The notes below the pieces were generated by a model, which saw only the letters and a program-made list of their open reading frames with translations, searched no databases and was not told where the DNA came from. From Flavobacteriales bacterium (GTDB lineage: Bacteria > Bacteroidota > Bacteroidia > NS11-12g > UBA9320): a stretch of 64,000 nucleotides of DNA. Within the stretch, counting starts at the first letter, position 1. Every line of letters starts with the position of its first letter. Shown here in pieces: positions 12,001 to 21,400 of this stretch. The position numbers were made by a program, and so were the translations under genes. The DNA is taken from positions 1-64,000 of the forward strand of contig JACJZT010000005.1 of the NCBI GenBank assembly GCA_020635455.1, in the 5' to 3' direction.

Positions 12001-15000
12001 TTAAGATCCCCTGCTCCGTGGTGTACTCCCGCTTTTGGTTCTCCCCGATCGCTTCGCTCAAACCCCGGATCGTCTGATAGGTAAACAGGTCTCTGGGCTC
12101 CAGGTGATATCCCTGCTTCCTGGCCCGGCTTACCACCTGTATGGTCAAGATCGAATCCCCGCCCAGCTCAAAGAAATTATCTTCGATGCCGATCTTCTCT
12201 ACCCCTAACAAGTCTTCCCAGATCTTTACCAGGGCCTCTTGCGTTGGGGTCTCTGCTTTAACATAGCTTCCGCTTCTCTGACCCTCTACGTCCACCTCCG
12301 GTAAGGCCTTCTTGTCCACCTTGCCATTGGGCGTAAGGGGAATGCTTTCCAACTCCACCCACCACTGTGGGATCATATACTCCGGTAAGAGCTTCTCCAG
12401 TGCTTTTTGGATGTTCTCTTTCGTAGAACCCTTCTTCTTTACCACATAACCCACCAACCGGTTTGTGCCCGTTTGATCCTTTCTGCTCAGCACCACCGAA
12501 GCGGTGATCCGTCCCGTCTTTTCCAGTGCACTTTCGATCTCTCCCAACTCAATGCGGTAGCCTCTGATCTTTACCTGATCGTCTATTCTTCCTAAGTATT
12601 CGATCTCTCCTTCTTCCGTCCATCTGCCAAGGTCGCCGGTCTTATACATCCTCGCTCCTTTTTTCTCTGAAAAAGGATCCTTTAAAAATCGTTCCTTCGT
12701 TAAGGCTTCACGGTTTAAATATCCCCGGGCCACCTGCGGCCCTCCGATGAATAGCTCTCCCGGTACCCCGATGGGTTGTGGGTTGCCCTGAGGGTCGAGG
12801 ATGTATATGCTCGTGTTGGAGATCGGTTTGCCCAACAGGGAGGTTTTCGAAAGTTCCTTTACCCTGTTGAAGCTTGCCGCAACGGTGGTCTCTGTTGGTC
12901 CATATCCATTGACCACTTCCAGCTTTTTATAAAACCGGTCTATTTGGGATGGCTGCAGCAATTCTCCTCCACTGATCACACAACGCAACTTGCCGAATTC
13001 TACCATTTCCCTGTTGAGATAATTCAGTATTACCGGAGGAGCACTCAACAGGCTTACCTCTTTGTTTTCGATCGATTCTTTTATGGCTTCCAGGTCGCGT
13101 CCTCCTCCTTTGATCATAAGGATCCTTGCTCCACGGATTAAAGGACAAAAGATCTCTTCAATGCTAGTATCGAAAGCAAAGGAATATTGCTGAATCATGC
13201 AATCCTCCGCCTGAATGGAAAAATATTCGGAAAAATACTCCACATAATGCGCCAAATTGCGATGTTCCACCACCACACCCTTGGGTTGTCCTGTGGAGCC
13301 CGAGGTGTAGATCACATACGCTGCCGAGTCCGGGGCCGATCTTTGCTTTGGGTTCTCTGAGCTTTGTTTGCTTAAGTCCAGCTTATCTATGGCAATGGCT
13401 CCCTTTATTCCCGTTTGTTCAAGCGTTAACCTGCTGCCCAATACCTTTTTGGCTCCCGTGTCCTTTAGCATGTAGTCGATCCGCTGCTGTGGGTACTGAG
13501 GGTCGATCGGTACATACGCTCCACCCGATTTGAGGATCCCAAGGATCGCTACGATCATCTCCATGCCTCGTTCCATGCATAAGGGTACCAGTGTGTCTTT
13601 GGTAACTCCCTGCCTGATCAGATAATGAGCCAGACGGTTGGAGCGCTCGTTGAGTTCTTCATAACTCATCCTTTTTTCCTCGTAGATCAGGGCCGTCTGA
13701 TTCGGGGTCTTTTTAACCTGCTGCTCAAACAACTCTACGATCGTTTTAAGAGGAACCTCTCTGTATACAGGATTGAAGGAAAAAATACGCTCTTTTTCAG
13801 GGTCCGGCATTATTTCAATACCTTTCAGAAATGAATTACCTTTTTCAGGTATCTGATCAAGTACATATTCAAAATGTTTAATTATATGATCAACATAGGA
13901 TTTACTTATTAAAGCATTGTTGTAGTTAAATTCAATGGTCAATTCATCCGAAATTGAAATGGTAATGGAAAGAGGATAATTTGTTTGTTCTTCCATTTTA
14001 AAGTTTTCGACCTGAAGACTCCATTTCCTTTCAGACAGCATTTTACTTACGGGATAATTCTCGAAAACCAAAATACTGTCGAACAGGCTGCCATCCCAAC
14101 CGGCAGACTTAAGCACATCGTTCAAAGGAGTAAACTGATGATTTCTTGATAAGACCTGCTCCTTTTGAATTTTCTTTAACCAATCGACTACTGTACTACC
14201 ATTCTTATATTCTGAGACAAACGGGATGGTATTGATGTACATTCCAACTCTCTTGTCGATGTTGGGAATACTTTCAGGTCGACCAGAAACCACCGTACCA
14301 AAGCATACCGTACCTGATCCGGTATATTGATGAAGTAAAATTGACCATACACCTTGAAAAACGGTATTTATGGTAATGTGGTTTTCATTTGCATATTCTT
14401 TAAGTCTCTCGAGTGATTTTCCTTTTAAAACAGAAAACAAACTTTCAAAACTTCCTTTGCCCATGTTTTTCTCAACACTTTCGAATTTAAAAAAAGGAAG
14501 ATGCGTAGCTTCAGAAACCCTGCTTAAATATTTTTCCCAATACTCTAAAGCCTCTTGTTTGTCCAGCTTCTGAATAAAATCAATGTAATCCTTAAAGCTA
14601 TCTTCCTTTAAAGATTTTACGGGATAACCTTTAAGCAGAACTTCATAATTGTCAAGGAATTCTTCAAGTAATATCGGAAACGACCATCCATCAAACAAAA
14701 TATGATGCGCTGTCCACACAATTCTGGTCTTGTCATTACCCAGCCTGAAAAGTGTTATTTTCATTAATGGAGCAGAAGAAAGTGTAAAACCTTCGGTTCT
14801 TTGTTTCTTTTGAAACTCTTTAACTATTTTATTCTGGTCTTTATCACTCCTTTTTTGCAGGTCGATGGTTTGTATGGGAACCGTAACCTGACCGTGGACA
14901 CACTGCACAGGAATATTGAATTCATCATGAATGAACGAAGTTCTTAGGATGGATCTGTGCTGAAAAATTAGTTGCCAGCTTCGTCTGAACAAATCTTCAT

Positions 15001-15340
15001 CAAGTTGCTTTACATCGCATGTAAACTGAATAATATGTGCCCCTGAATTCGATTCATACAAACTCAGGAAAAGCATACCTGCCTGTAGTCCGCTTAATTT
15101 ATATATGGAGTTGATGTTCTTTTTTGATGGCCCTGTATTCTCAGAAAGTAAATACTGAATAAGGTCCTTCTTATTGTTCTTAATAAATTGAATTATCCGC
15201 TCATCCTTTTGAATTGACCTTACTTCAGAATCAGACAATCTTTTTTTATTGGCCTTCAGGATAAGTTTTTCATTTTCAACAATTAAATTGAAATGAGAAT
15301 CCCTCAGTTTACGTATAAATTCTTCAATGGATGAAAACAT
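6032..15340 (-). CDS. Nonribosomal peptide synthetase B (TubC-C-A[Lys]-T-E-C-A[Ser]-T-E)
   Basis: Two complete modules, 3102 residues. Residues 1-70 look like a TubC-type N-terminal docking domain (helix-beta-beta-helix pattern, basic). C domain 78-500 has HHILFDG; A domain 532-1020 has code DTESIGGVAK (Lys-like); T domain GGDS near 1064; E domain 1110-1560 has HHLAIDGVSW; C domain 1584-2030 has HHILFDG; A domain 2042-2535 has code DVWHLSLIDK (Ser); T domain GGDS near 2584; E domain 2634-3085 has HHLVMDGVSW. All motif residues are present, so every domain looks active. The C-terminus (TPSDYGLGSNISIEELDRF) resembles a donor COM segment. The ATG at 15340 lies 104 bases after the stop of NRPS A; the stop is 9 bases before NRPS C. 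Its first A-T didomain is almost identical to that of NRPS A module 4 outside the specificity core. Confidence 0.96.
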   Translation of the reverse strand: MFSSIEEFIRKLRDSHFNLIVENEKLILKANKKRLSDSEVRSIQKDERIIQFIKNNKKDLIQYLLSENTGPSKKNINSIYKLSGLQAGMLFLSLYESNSGAHIIQFTCDVKQLDEDLFRRSWQLIFQHRSILRTSFIHDEFNIPVQCVHGQVTVPIQTIDLQKRSDKDQNKIVKEFQKKQRTEGFTLSSAPLMKITLFRLGNDKTRIVWTAHHILFDGWSFPILLEEFLDNYEVLLKGYPVKSLKEDSFKDYIDFIQKLDKQEALEYWEKYLSRVSEATHLPFFKFESVEKNMGKGSFESLFSVLKGKSLERLKEYANENHITINTVFQGVWSILLHQYTGSGTVCFGTVVSGRPESIPNIDKRVGMYINTIPFVSEYKNGSTVVDWLKKIQKEQVLSRNHQFTPLNDVLKSAGWDGSLFDSILVFENYPVSKMLSERKWSLQVENFKMEEQTNYPLSITISISDELTIEFNYNNALISKSYVDHIIKHFEYVLDQIPEKGNSFLKGIEIMPDPEKERIFSFNPVYREVPLKTIVELFEQQVKKTPNQTALIYEEKRMSYEELNERSNRLAHYLIRQGVTKDTLVPLCMERGMEMIVAILGILKSGGAYVPIDPQYPQQRIDYMLKDTGAKKVLGSRLTLEQTGIKGAIAIDKLDLSKQSSENPKQRSAPDSAAYVIYTSGSTGQPKGVVVEHRNLAHYVEYFSEYFSIQAEDCMIQQYSFAFDTSIEEIFCPLIRGARILMIKGGGRDLEAIKESIENKEVSLLSAPPVILNYLNREMVEFGKLRCVISGGELLQPSQIDRFYKKLEVVNGYGPTETTVAASFNRVKELSKTSLLGKPISNTSIYILDPQGNPQPIGVPGELFIGGPQVARGYLNREALTKERFLKDPFSEKKGARMYKTGDLGRWTEEGEIEYLGRIDDQVKIRGYRIELGEIESALEKTGRITASVVLSRKDQTGTNRLVGYVVKKKGSTKENIQKALEKLLPEYMIPQWWVELESIPLTPNGKVDKKALPEVDVEGQRSGSYVKAETPTQEALVKIWEDLLGVEKIGIEDNFFELGGDSILTIQVVSRARKQGYHLEPRDLFTYQTIRGLSEAIGENQKREYTTEQGILNGEVGLLPIQQWYLSQDQPEVSHYNQSVLLSLDKRISFSEFEKVMMVIQQHHDTLRLSFKNENGDWKQFYDQTEPAIHFVDFTGIKDEKLDSELSRSANQYQSGLDIYSGHLSNFIYYKTSASQKQNKIILILHHLAIDGVSWRIILDHMEQLFDQILHDRELKLPAKGSSYRQFYEALIAYSENAIHQLDYWKKVVLEIPSDEKKIANTKRATIDHLDTIELKVSSELTKSLLKDVPKIFHAEINDVVLAGLANILAKWKNSNMVGIGLEGHGRELPVKSLNVTETTGWFTNVYPLVIQIDPVNNQTDTLKQVKEIIRKVPDKGMGYGVLKYLVKHPDLTVPDPWFIVFNYLGQLDTSSSGKYLSAAFENSGKNVSSNNRIQDPLSLNCFVKDGKLVFIWEYNSLEFKRSQIKQLGLKLNDWLESFIVECNKLKGKEFFTPSDYGLPGDIDFKSFDHLMQTNYEGKPLYSVTESVYNLSGLQQGMLFHSLYNKNSGVYVEHLQCELDQLNIGYFEQCWENLLNNHNILRSAFFYESIEEPLAVVLKKAGITLINIDISDKSPKEQEDLIKDFVNDDRFKGFEMNIAPLMRVYLFKKSNKKHTMLWSAHHILFDGWSMPLIIEELLTDYQDLIENKQVENRKLDRFDEYIHYLNSQNRKTAEAYWKNYLGTLENGNMLPFIRPYIDRNKGVGNFKELVLRTNEELTHKITRFCQSAHITVNTLFQGVWGFLLRKYTSNDTICFGVTVSGRPEDIEGIERKVGLFINTIPVCIQFNKDSSLQNWLQSIQTAQAESRQYQYMPLNKIQSISGITGDLFDSIMVFENYPVSEIIDSRNWALKIQKVQITEQSNYPLTITVHQTHDLRIGFNYNSDMIEPDYVNLIADQFKYLLEQFADNNSTSLGGYDVLPPEQKIQLASFNSTRVDYPNNKTVVSLFEDQVKLHPNEIAVVFENKLLTYSELNERANSLAHEILDLGIRSQSIIPICIERSLEMIVGLLAILKAGGAYLPVDPEYPSERIEFMLEDSGAGQVVCSSATLKLIPKGNRKILNLDTISKGNRKLRIESPKVRIRPADLAYVIYTSGSTGKPKGVLMEHQALINRLFWTQDYFNLKHSDSVLQKTTFSFDVSVWELFWPLITGARLVFAKSGGQLDLKYLKALIKKQNITLMHFVPSMLEVFLGSVETNEDFPLQNILCSGEALKPEHVNTLRRKLPKLKIHNLYGPTEAAIDVTCWTVPDEPELIDLVPIGKPVSNTGIYILDNVLDLLPIGVPGELYIEGVQLARGYLNRKDLTDQRFVANPFGKGKLYHTGDLARWLPDGNIEYLGRTDNQVKIRGYRIEPGEIETAIVLSGLTNSAVVKVVVDLNGSSRLVAYVLKDQKFNKEKILDFLQSQLPEYMIPYWWIELEEFPLTPNGKVDKKALPEIDFTGQIAEDFVKPETEFQLKVANIWCKLLGLEKVGINDNFFELGGDSIITIQLINRLSKEGIHIEPKDIFKFPTILGLEKNQANLKIRDKLNEQGILEGEFGLLPFQNRFLKNFSKEHNHYNQSLLFNISKNVSISKIKDAMEILVQRHDALRTKFIKPGSGWAQSYTDTIYTPERVDLSGFSVAQWKDILKSESQKRQTGLDLKKPSLVKVVWFITPENETDNRILFVFHHLVMDGVSWRIFVEELNELLLKKGMQKEAFDYQKGTSLRQWFEALKQYSQTKDLLNQISFWEKIKNSFKPLADKQVDKVLRVKDLNELSFTIDRSVSDPVQKRVTKAFNADLQDLLLSALLLAIKDQFGLKTLNVGLEGHGRENIQEDLDLNHTIGWFTSIYPVTLTSGDIGDLSLTIRTIKETLRTIPDNGLGYGVLKYINGKFDPIEPDPWEIVFNYLGQVDNNRIQGDLLSLANEGYGENASPGLMVNEKLTLNASIEAETIQLNFSFSTIHFSQKQIELLANTIIDKLEEMIKFVETGENKGLERNTPSDYGLGSNISIEELDRFLNEGME
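7745..9215 (-). other. NRPS B adenylation domain 7, predicted serine
   Basis: Pocket residues from FDVSVWE, MHFVPS, ILCSGE and LYGPTEAAID give DVWHLSLIDK, a canonical Ser code. Followed by T and E, so D-Ser is expected. Its N-terminal part is near-identical to that of the Thr domain of NRPS C. Confidence 0.85.
11912..12733 (-). repeat. A6/A4 shared block 1: A-domain C-terminal part, T domain and start of E
   Basis: Nearly identical to 21337-22158 at an offset of 9425 bases. A further short match runs to about 12807. It encodes the A-domain C-terminal subdomain, the T domain and the first part of the E domain in both NRPS B and NRPS A. It is one flank of a divergent A-domain core. Confidence 0.88.
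12285..13746 (-). other. NRPS B adenylation domain 6, predicted lysine-like
   Basis: Pocket residues from FDTSIEE, LSAPP, VISGGE and GYGPTETTVA give DTESIGGVAK, near the Lys code DAESIGSVAK as remembered. Glu at position 239 fits a basic side chain. Ornithine or another cationic residue remains possible. Followed by T and an intact E domain. Confidence 0.62.
13262..13748 (-). repeat. A6/A4 shared block 2: A-domain N-terminal part
   Basis: Bases 13262-13401 match 22717-22856 and 13455-13748 match 22910-23203, offset 9455. It encodes the A-domain N-terminal subdomain up to the A3 motif. The change of offset from 9425 to 9455 shows that the divergent core between the flanks differs in length by ten codons. 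Confidence 0.88.
15130..15340 (-). other. TubC-type N-terminal docking domain of NRPS B
   Basis: About 70 residues precede the first C domain of NRPS B. They show an amphipathic helix (SIEEFIRKLRDSHFNL), a short hairpin (IVENEKLILKANKKRL) and a C-terminal helix (FIKNNKKDLIQYLL), the pattern of TubC_N docking domains, with many Lys and Arg. Such domains bind a short acidic C-terminal peptide of the upstream synthetase. Family recognition is by pattern only. Confidence 0.7.
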
Positions 15341-15444
15341 GCCCTGCTAAGGCAAAAATACCAATTATGATGGAAATGAGACCTTTAAAAAGACTAATAC
15401 TTATGGTCAACTTTTTAATAAAATGAACACTTCCAAAACGAACA

Positions 15445-18400
15445 TCAAAAGGACATAATATCATCATCGGGGTCTTCATCGAGAAACTGATCAAGTTCTT
15501 TGAAGCTGATTTCATTTTCAAGTCCGAAATCGGAGGGAGATTTATGTGAATTTCCTTTATTCTTTTGATTTTCAGCTTCTTTTATAATTTTAATAAGATC
15601 TAAGATCAAATCGCTTAAAAGGTTTTTAACCGTTGATTTGTTAAATACTTTATTAGAATATAACAAGCCAAATTGAATTTGGCCACCTGAATGATATGCA
15701 TTAATGTTCAACTTTGCGTTGAGATGATTTTTATTGCTTATTTCCCTGCCTTTATCCTCACCCGCAGCTTTCAGTATCTTGCCTTCCACCACCCGGTCCA
15801 GTTGGCCCAGATAGTTGAACACCACCTCCCAGGGATCTTCTCCCTGTAAAGCCTCCGCCTTGTTGATGTATTTATGTATCCCGTATCCCAGTCCCTTGTT
15901 CGGTACCCTGCGCAACTGCTCCTTCACCGATTTGATCCAGCCTCCAACATCTTCTCCTTCCTCTGCCTCTATGGATACCGGATACAAACTCGTAAACCAG
16001 CCCACCGTGCCCGTCGTATCCACTGAGGTGCCCTGCATCTGTCGACCATGACCTTCAAGGCCTATCGTTATCCGGGATCGATTTTGCCACCTCATTAGCG
16101 TTTGGGCCAATGCACATAGCAACAAATCGTCGATCTCTGTGTGATATACAACCGATACCTCCTGCAACAACTGCTTCGTCTGAACTTTGCTCAAACGAAC
16201 CTCCTCATAGGACATATCCTTCACCTCTATAGGGCCTTCTTGCTTGCGGTCGGTTATCAAACCTCCCTCATAACCCCCTTTAACGCCAACCCAATGCTGA
16301 AGCTCCTGCTGTGCACCCGTCGTCTTGCCATAAACCTCCAGCCAGTCATACCACTGCCTCACCGAACTGCTCTTCGAACCCAGATCCTGCAACCGGCCAC
16401 TCAGCAAGCCCTCCATCTGTTCCAAAACAATCCGCCACGATACTCCGTCGATCACCAGGTGATGAACGATCAGCAGCAAGCGGTTGTCTTGCTCCTTCTC
16501 AGGGGTCTGTACCAATACACACCGCAACAGGTCTCCTTTTCTTATGTCAAGACTGCGCTGATAAGGCTCCGCCTTTACCAACCACTCCTCTTGCCAGTGA
16601 TCAGATCCTCGCAAATCCTCCTCCTCTACCCCGTACCTTCCCTTGCCATATCGCTGCTCCCATTTCCCTTGCTTGTTTGAAAAAACCATGGACAGTGCAT
16701 CGTGCTGATAAACCAGCTTCTCCAACACCGCTTCCAGTTGACTCAAACCTATGGCTTTATCTATGCGCAACAGTACACTCTGATTGTAATGCGATACCTC
16801 CGGCTGATCCTGTGACAAATACCACTGCTGTATCGGTAACAATCCCACTTCACCACTTAAGATCCCCTGCTCTGCATCTGTATCATTGTTTTTCTCTGAA
16901 ACAGAATCTATGTAAGCAGCAAGTTCGTAAATGGTTTCGTGTGAAAACAGGTCGGCAACCTGAAACTCAAGACCGGCCTTTCTGGCTTTATTTACCACTT
17001 GTATCACTATGATCGAATCCCCTCCCAACTCAAAGAAGTTGTCCTTAACACCAATTTTTTCTAGATCAAGAACATCTTTCCAAATGGAAGCCAAGACTTT
17101 CTCTGTTGAGGTAAAGGGTTCTATGTAATCTCCAAGCAGCAAATGATTTTCATCCGGAACCGGTAACATCTTTTTGTCGATCTTGCCGTTTGTATTTAAC
17201 GGAAATTCTTTCATTTCAACCCAATACGATGGCCACATGTAATCGGGTAAATTTTCGGATACGAATACTTTAAGACTTTCGAGGTTGAAACTTTTCTCCG
17301 GAATGTAATAGGCAGAAATCTTTTTACTTTGGTTATCTTCAATGAGCTTAATGCATGAATTTTTAACAGATGGGCCCGCGGAAATGACGGCTTCGATCTC
17401 ACCCGGCTCAATGCGGTAGCCACGGATCTTTACCTGATCGTCAAGTCGGCCCAGGTATTCGATCTCTCCTTCTTCCGTCCATCTTCCAAGGTCTCCTGTT
17501 TTGTATAGCCTTGCTTCTGGATCGTTAGAAAACGGATGTGTAATGAATTTTTCTTTTGTTAATTCAGGGTTGTTTAAGTATCCTCTGCTCAAACCGGCAC
17601 CTCCAAGGAAGATCTCTCCCGGCACTCCTATCGGTTGCAATTGAAGTTTATTGTTCAGAATATATGCCTCGCGGTTAGCCAATACCTTTCCTATGGGTAT
17701 ATCCGACTCAAATTCCGTCTTAAGGATCCGGTGCGTTAGCGAAAAGGTGGTGTTCTCGGTAGGACCGTAGCCATTGATCATTTCGATCTCAGGATACTTT
17801 CGGCGTACTTTCGAAATGTGGCCGGGCGACAAACGCTCTCCTCCAACCATGATCGTCTTCAGTGGTTTGAACAACTCTAGGTCGGTCTCCACCAGCTGGT
17901 TGAACCAGCTTGAAGTAAACCACATTTTCGTGACCGAATGTTTAAGAATGTCACTCTTCAACCGAATTGCATTCAGTAAATCCTCTTCTCTGCTCATGAC
18001 CAGTTTACCCCCGTTCAGGAGCATTCCCCAGTATTCGATCGTACTGGCATCAAAAGTAGGCGCTCCCGTGGAAAGCAGTACATCAGTTGATTTAAAGGAT
18101 GTAAAGTCCCCACCCGTTGCAAGACTCACCACGTTGCGGTGTTCCACCACCACACCCTTGGGTTGTCCCGTGGATCCTGAGGTGTAGATCACATACGCTG
18201 CAGATTGTGGTTCAATTTTAATACTAGAAAGATCCTTTTGCCCGAACCCATCCGAAGATTCTTTTTTTTCTGAACTTAGGTTAAAAATATTTTCCAAGGC
18301 TGCTTTGGCAGGTATTGCGGATGGATTTTTAACCAGAACCGTTTTTACATTACAATCATCCAGAATATGCAGGATTCTTTTCTCCGGGTGATCCGGATTG

Positions 18401-21400
18401 ATCGGTACATATATAGCTCCTACTTTAAGGATAGCCAGGATGGATATAATCATTTCAAGACCCCGTTCCATTAATATCGCAACACATTCCTGAGGTTTGA
18501 CTCCTTTATTCAATAAATGAATGGCTAATTCTTCAGCTCTCTGGTTTAATGCAGAATAGCTCAACTTTTCATCTTCCATCTGAAGAGCCGGACTTTCAGG
18601 TCGTTTTCGGACCTGTGATTCAAACAGGGATATGATGGTATCGTCTGAAGGATACGTCAACTTCCTTTTTCCAAATTCATTTATAAGTTTGTCCTTGTCT
18701 TTATTTGTAAGTAAAGAGAACTCAGACATTGTAGCTTTCTCGGACTTAATAAACTGATTGAGGACTCTTTCAAAATTCTCTTTAATTACCTGAACATATT
18801 TTTCAGGGAGTAAAGAGGAGTTAAAACTGAATTTAACATCTAAACTATCTGTACCACTTATGTTAACACTTAACAGATAATTGTTATTCTCAGACAGGCT
18901 TACATTTTCAACTCTTAATTTCCATTTTCTTTCCGACAACCTTTTGCTGACCGGATAGTTCTCAAACACCATAATGCTGTCGAACAAGTCTCCGCTTATC
19001 TTTAATGAAGATTGTATCTGATGAAGCGGAGTGTACTGGTGCTTTCTCGACTCAAGCTGTGTCTTCTGCAACTCCCGCAACCACTGCTCAGGGCTTGACC
19101 CTGAATCGTATCTGCTGTTAAGCGGTATAGTGTTGATGTACATCCCCACTCTCTGCTCCACACCCGACAAGTCCTCCGGTCGGCCCGATACCGTTACCCC
19201 GTAACTGATCTGATCTCTTGTTGTATAACGGTGCAGCATACAAGCCCACACCCCCTGCATTAAGGTGTTGACTGTGATGTGTTGACTGCGGCAATAGGTT
19301 TCGATCTCCTCCATGCGCCCTTTGTCCAGGGTTAACTGCACCTCCTTATACGTCCCCACTCCTTTGTTGCGATCGGTGTGACCGGTGATAAACGGCAATA
19401 AGGTTCCGACCTCAACTTCACCCATGTACTTCTCCCAATATCTCTGAGACTCGGTTTTATCCTGCAAGTCTAAATATTTTATATACTCTTCATACCGATC
19501 CTCCTCTTGTTGTGAAACCTTATCTCCTTGCACGAGCAACTCATAATTCTGCAATAACTCCTCCATCAGGACCGGCATCGACCAACCGTCAAACAATAAA
19601 TGATGAGACGTCCATATCATTACCGTCTTTCGGCTGCTTAACTTAAGTAAGCTCAATCGCATCAGCGGTGAAGAACTTAAGTCAAATCCCTTCCTGCGAT
19701 CTGCGGACACATAAGCTTCCAGCATCCCCTGCTGCTCTTTACTGCCGTATCTGCTGTAATCCAACTCCTCCAATGGCATCTCAACCTCCCTGTGAACCAC
19801 CTGAACTGCCAGTGGCAAACCCTCATGATAAAATCCACTTCTGAGTATGCTGTGGCGCTTTATCAACATAGACCAACTCTCCATAAAACTTTTCTTGTCC
19901 AACTCGTAAAGATCTGCACGGAACTGTTCGATGTAGGCTCCTGTATGCTCATTGTACAAACTGTGAAACAACATCCCCTCCTGCAATCCGCTCAAGCGGT
20001 ATACACTCTCTATGCTGCTGCCCAAACTTCCCGATCCATAGGGCTCCGATAAAAAGGTGTCCAGCTGCCTGTAGTTCAGATAGGGACCCAAACCATAATC
20101 GCTTGGTGTGTTATAATGCTCTTGCCTCAAACGGCAGTCCATCAAATGAGTGATCATCTCACTGAGGACCTTCATATATTCTTTCGACCACTTCTCAACC
20201 GTCTTACGGTCTATAAGTTCGGGTGAATAGTCCCATCGTATCTTTAAGTGTCCCGATTCTACCAAACCGTTCAGCATTAACTTCTCTCGAACCCTATGCA
20301 ATCCCGAAACGCTGCCACCGGTGTCCTCACCCGCAGCTTTCAGTATCTTGCCTTCCACCACCCGGTCCAGTTGGCCCAGATAGTTGAACACCACCTCCCA
20401 GGGATCTTCTCCCTGTAAAGCCTCTGCCTTGTTGATGTATTTATGTATCCCGTATCCCAGTCCCTTGTTCGGTACCCTGCGCAACTGCTCCTTCACCGAT
20501 TTGATCCAGCCTCCAACATCTTCTCCTTCCTCTGCCTCTATGGATACCGGATACAAACTCGTAAACCAGCCCACCGTGCCCGTCGTATCCACTGAGGTGC
20601 CCTGCATCTGTCGACCATGACCTTCAAGGCCTATCGTTATCCGGGATCGATTTTGCCACCTCATTAGCGTTTGGGCCAATGCACATAGCAACAAATCGTC
20701 GATCTCTGTGTGATATACAACCGATACCTCCTGCAACAACTGCTTCGTCTGAACTTTGCTCAAACGAACCTCCTCATAGGACATATCCTTCACCTCTATA
20801 GGGCCTTCTTGCTTGCGGTCGGTTATCAAACCTCCCTCATAACCCCCTTTAACGCCAACCCAATGCTGAAGCTCCTGCTGTGCACCCGTCGTCTTGCCAT
20901 AAACCTCCAGCCAGTCATACCACTGCCTCACCGAACTGCTCTTCGAACCCAGATCCTGCAACCGGCCACTCAGCAAGCCCTCCATCTGTTCCAAAACAAT
21001 CCGCCACGATACTCCGTCGATCACCAGGTGATGAACGATCAGCAGCAAGCGGTTGTCTTGCTCCTTCTCAGGGGTCTGTACCAATACACACCGCAACAGG
21101 TCTCCTTTTCTTATGTCAAGACTGCGCTGATAAGGCTCCGCCTTTACCAACCACTCCTCTTGCCAGTGATCAGATCCTCGCAAATCCTCCTCCTCTACCC
21201 CGTACCTTCCCTTGCCATATCGCTGCTCCCATTTCCCTTGCTTGTTTGAAAAAACCATGGACAGTGCATCGTGCTGATAAACCAGCTTCTCCAACACCGC
21301 TTCCAGTTGACTCAAACCTATGGCTTTATCTATGCGCAACAGTACACTCTGATTGTAATGCGATACCTCCGGCTGATCCTGTGACAAATACCACTGCTGT

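Noticed and set aside
15324..15521. Minus-strand frame of 65 codons between NRPS A and NRPS B
   Set aside because: It overlaps the end of NRPS A and start of NRPS B in another frame and resembles no protein.
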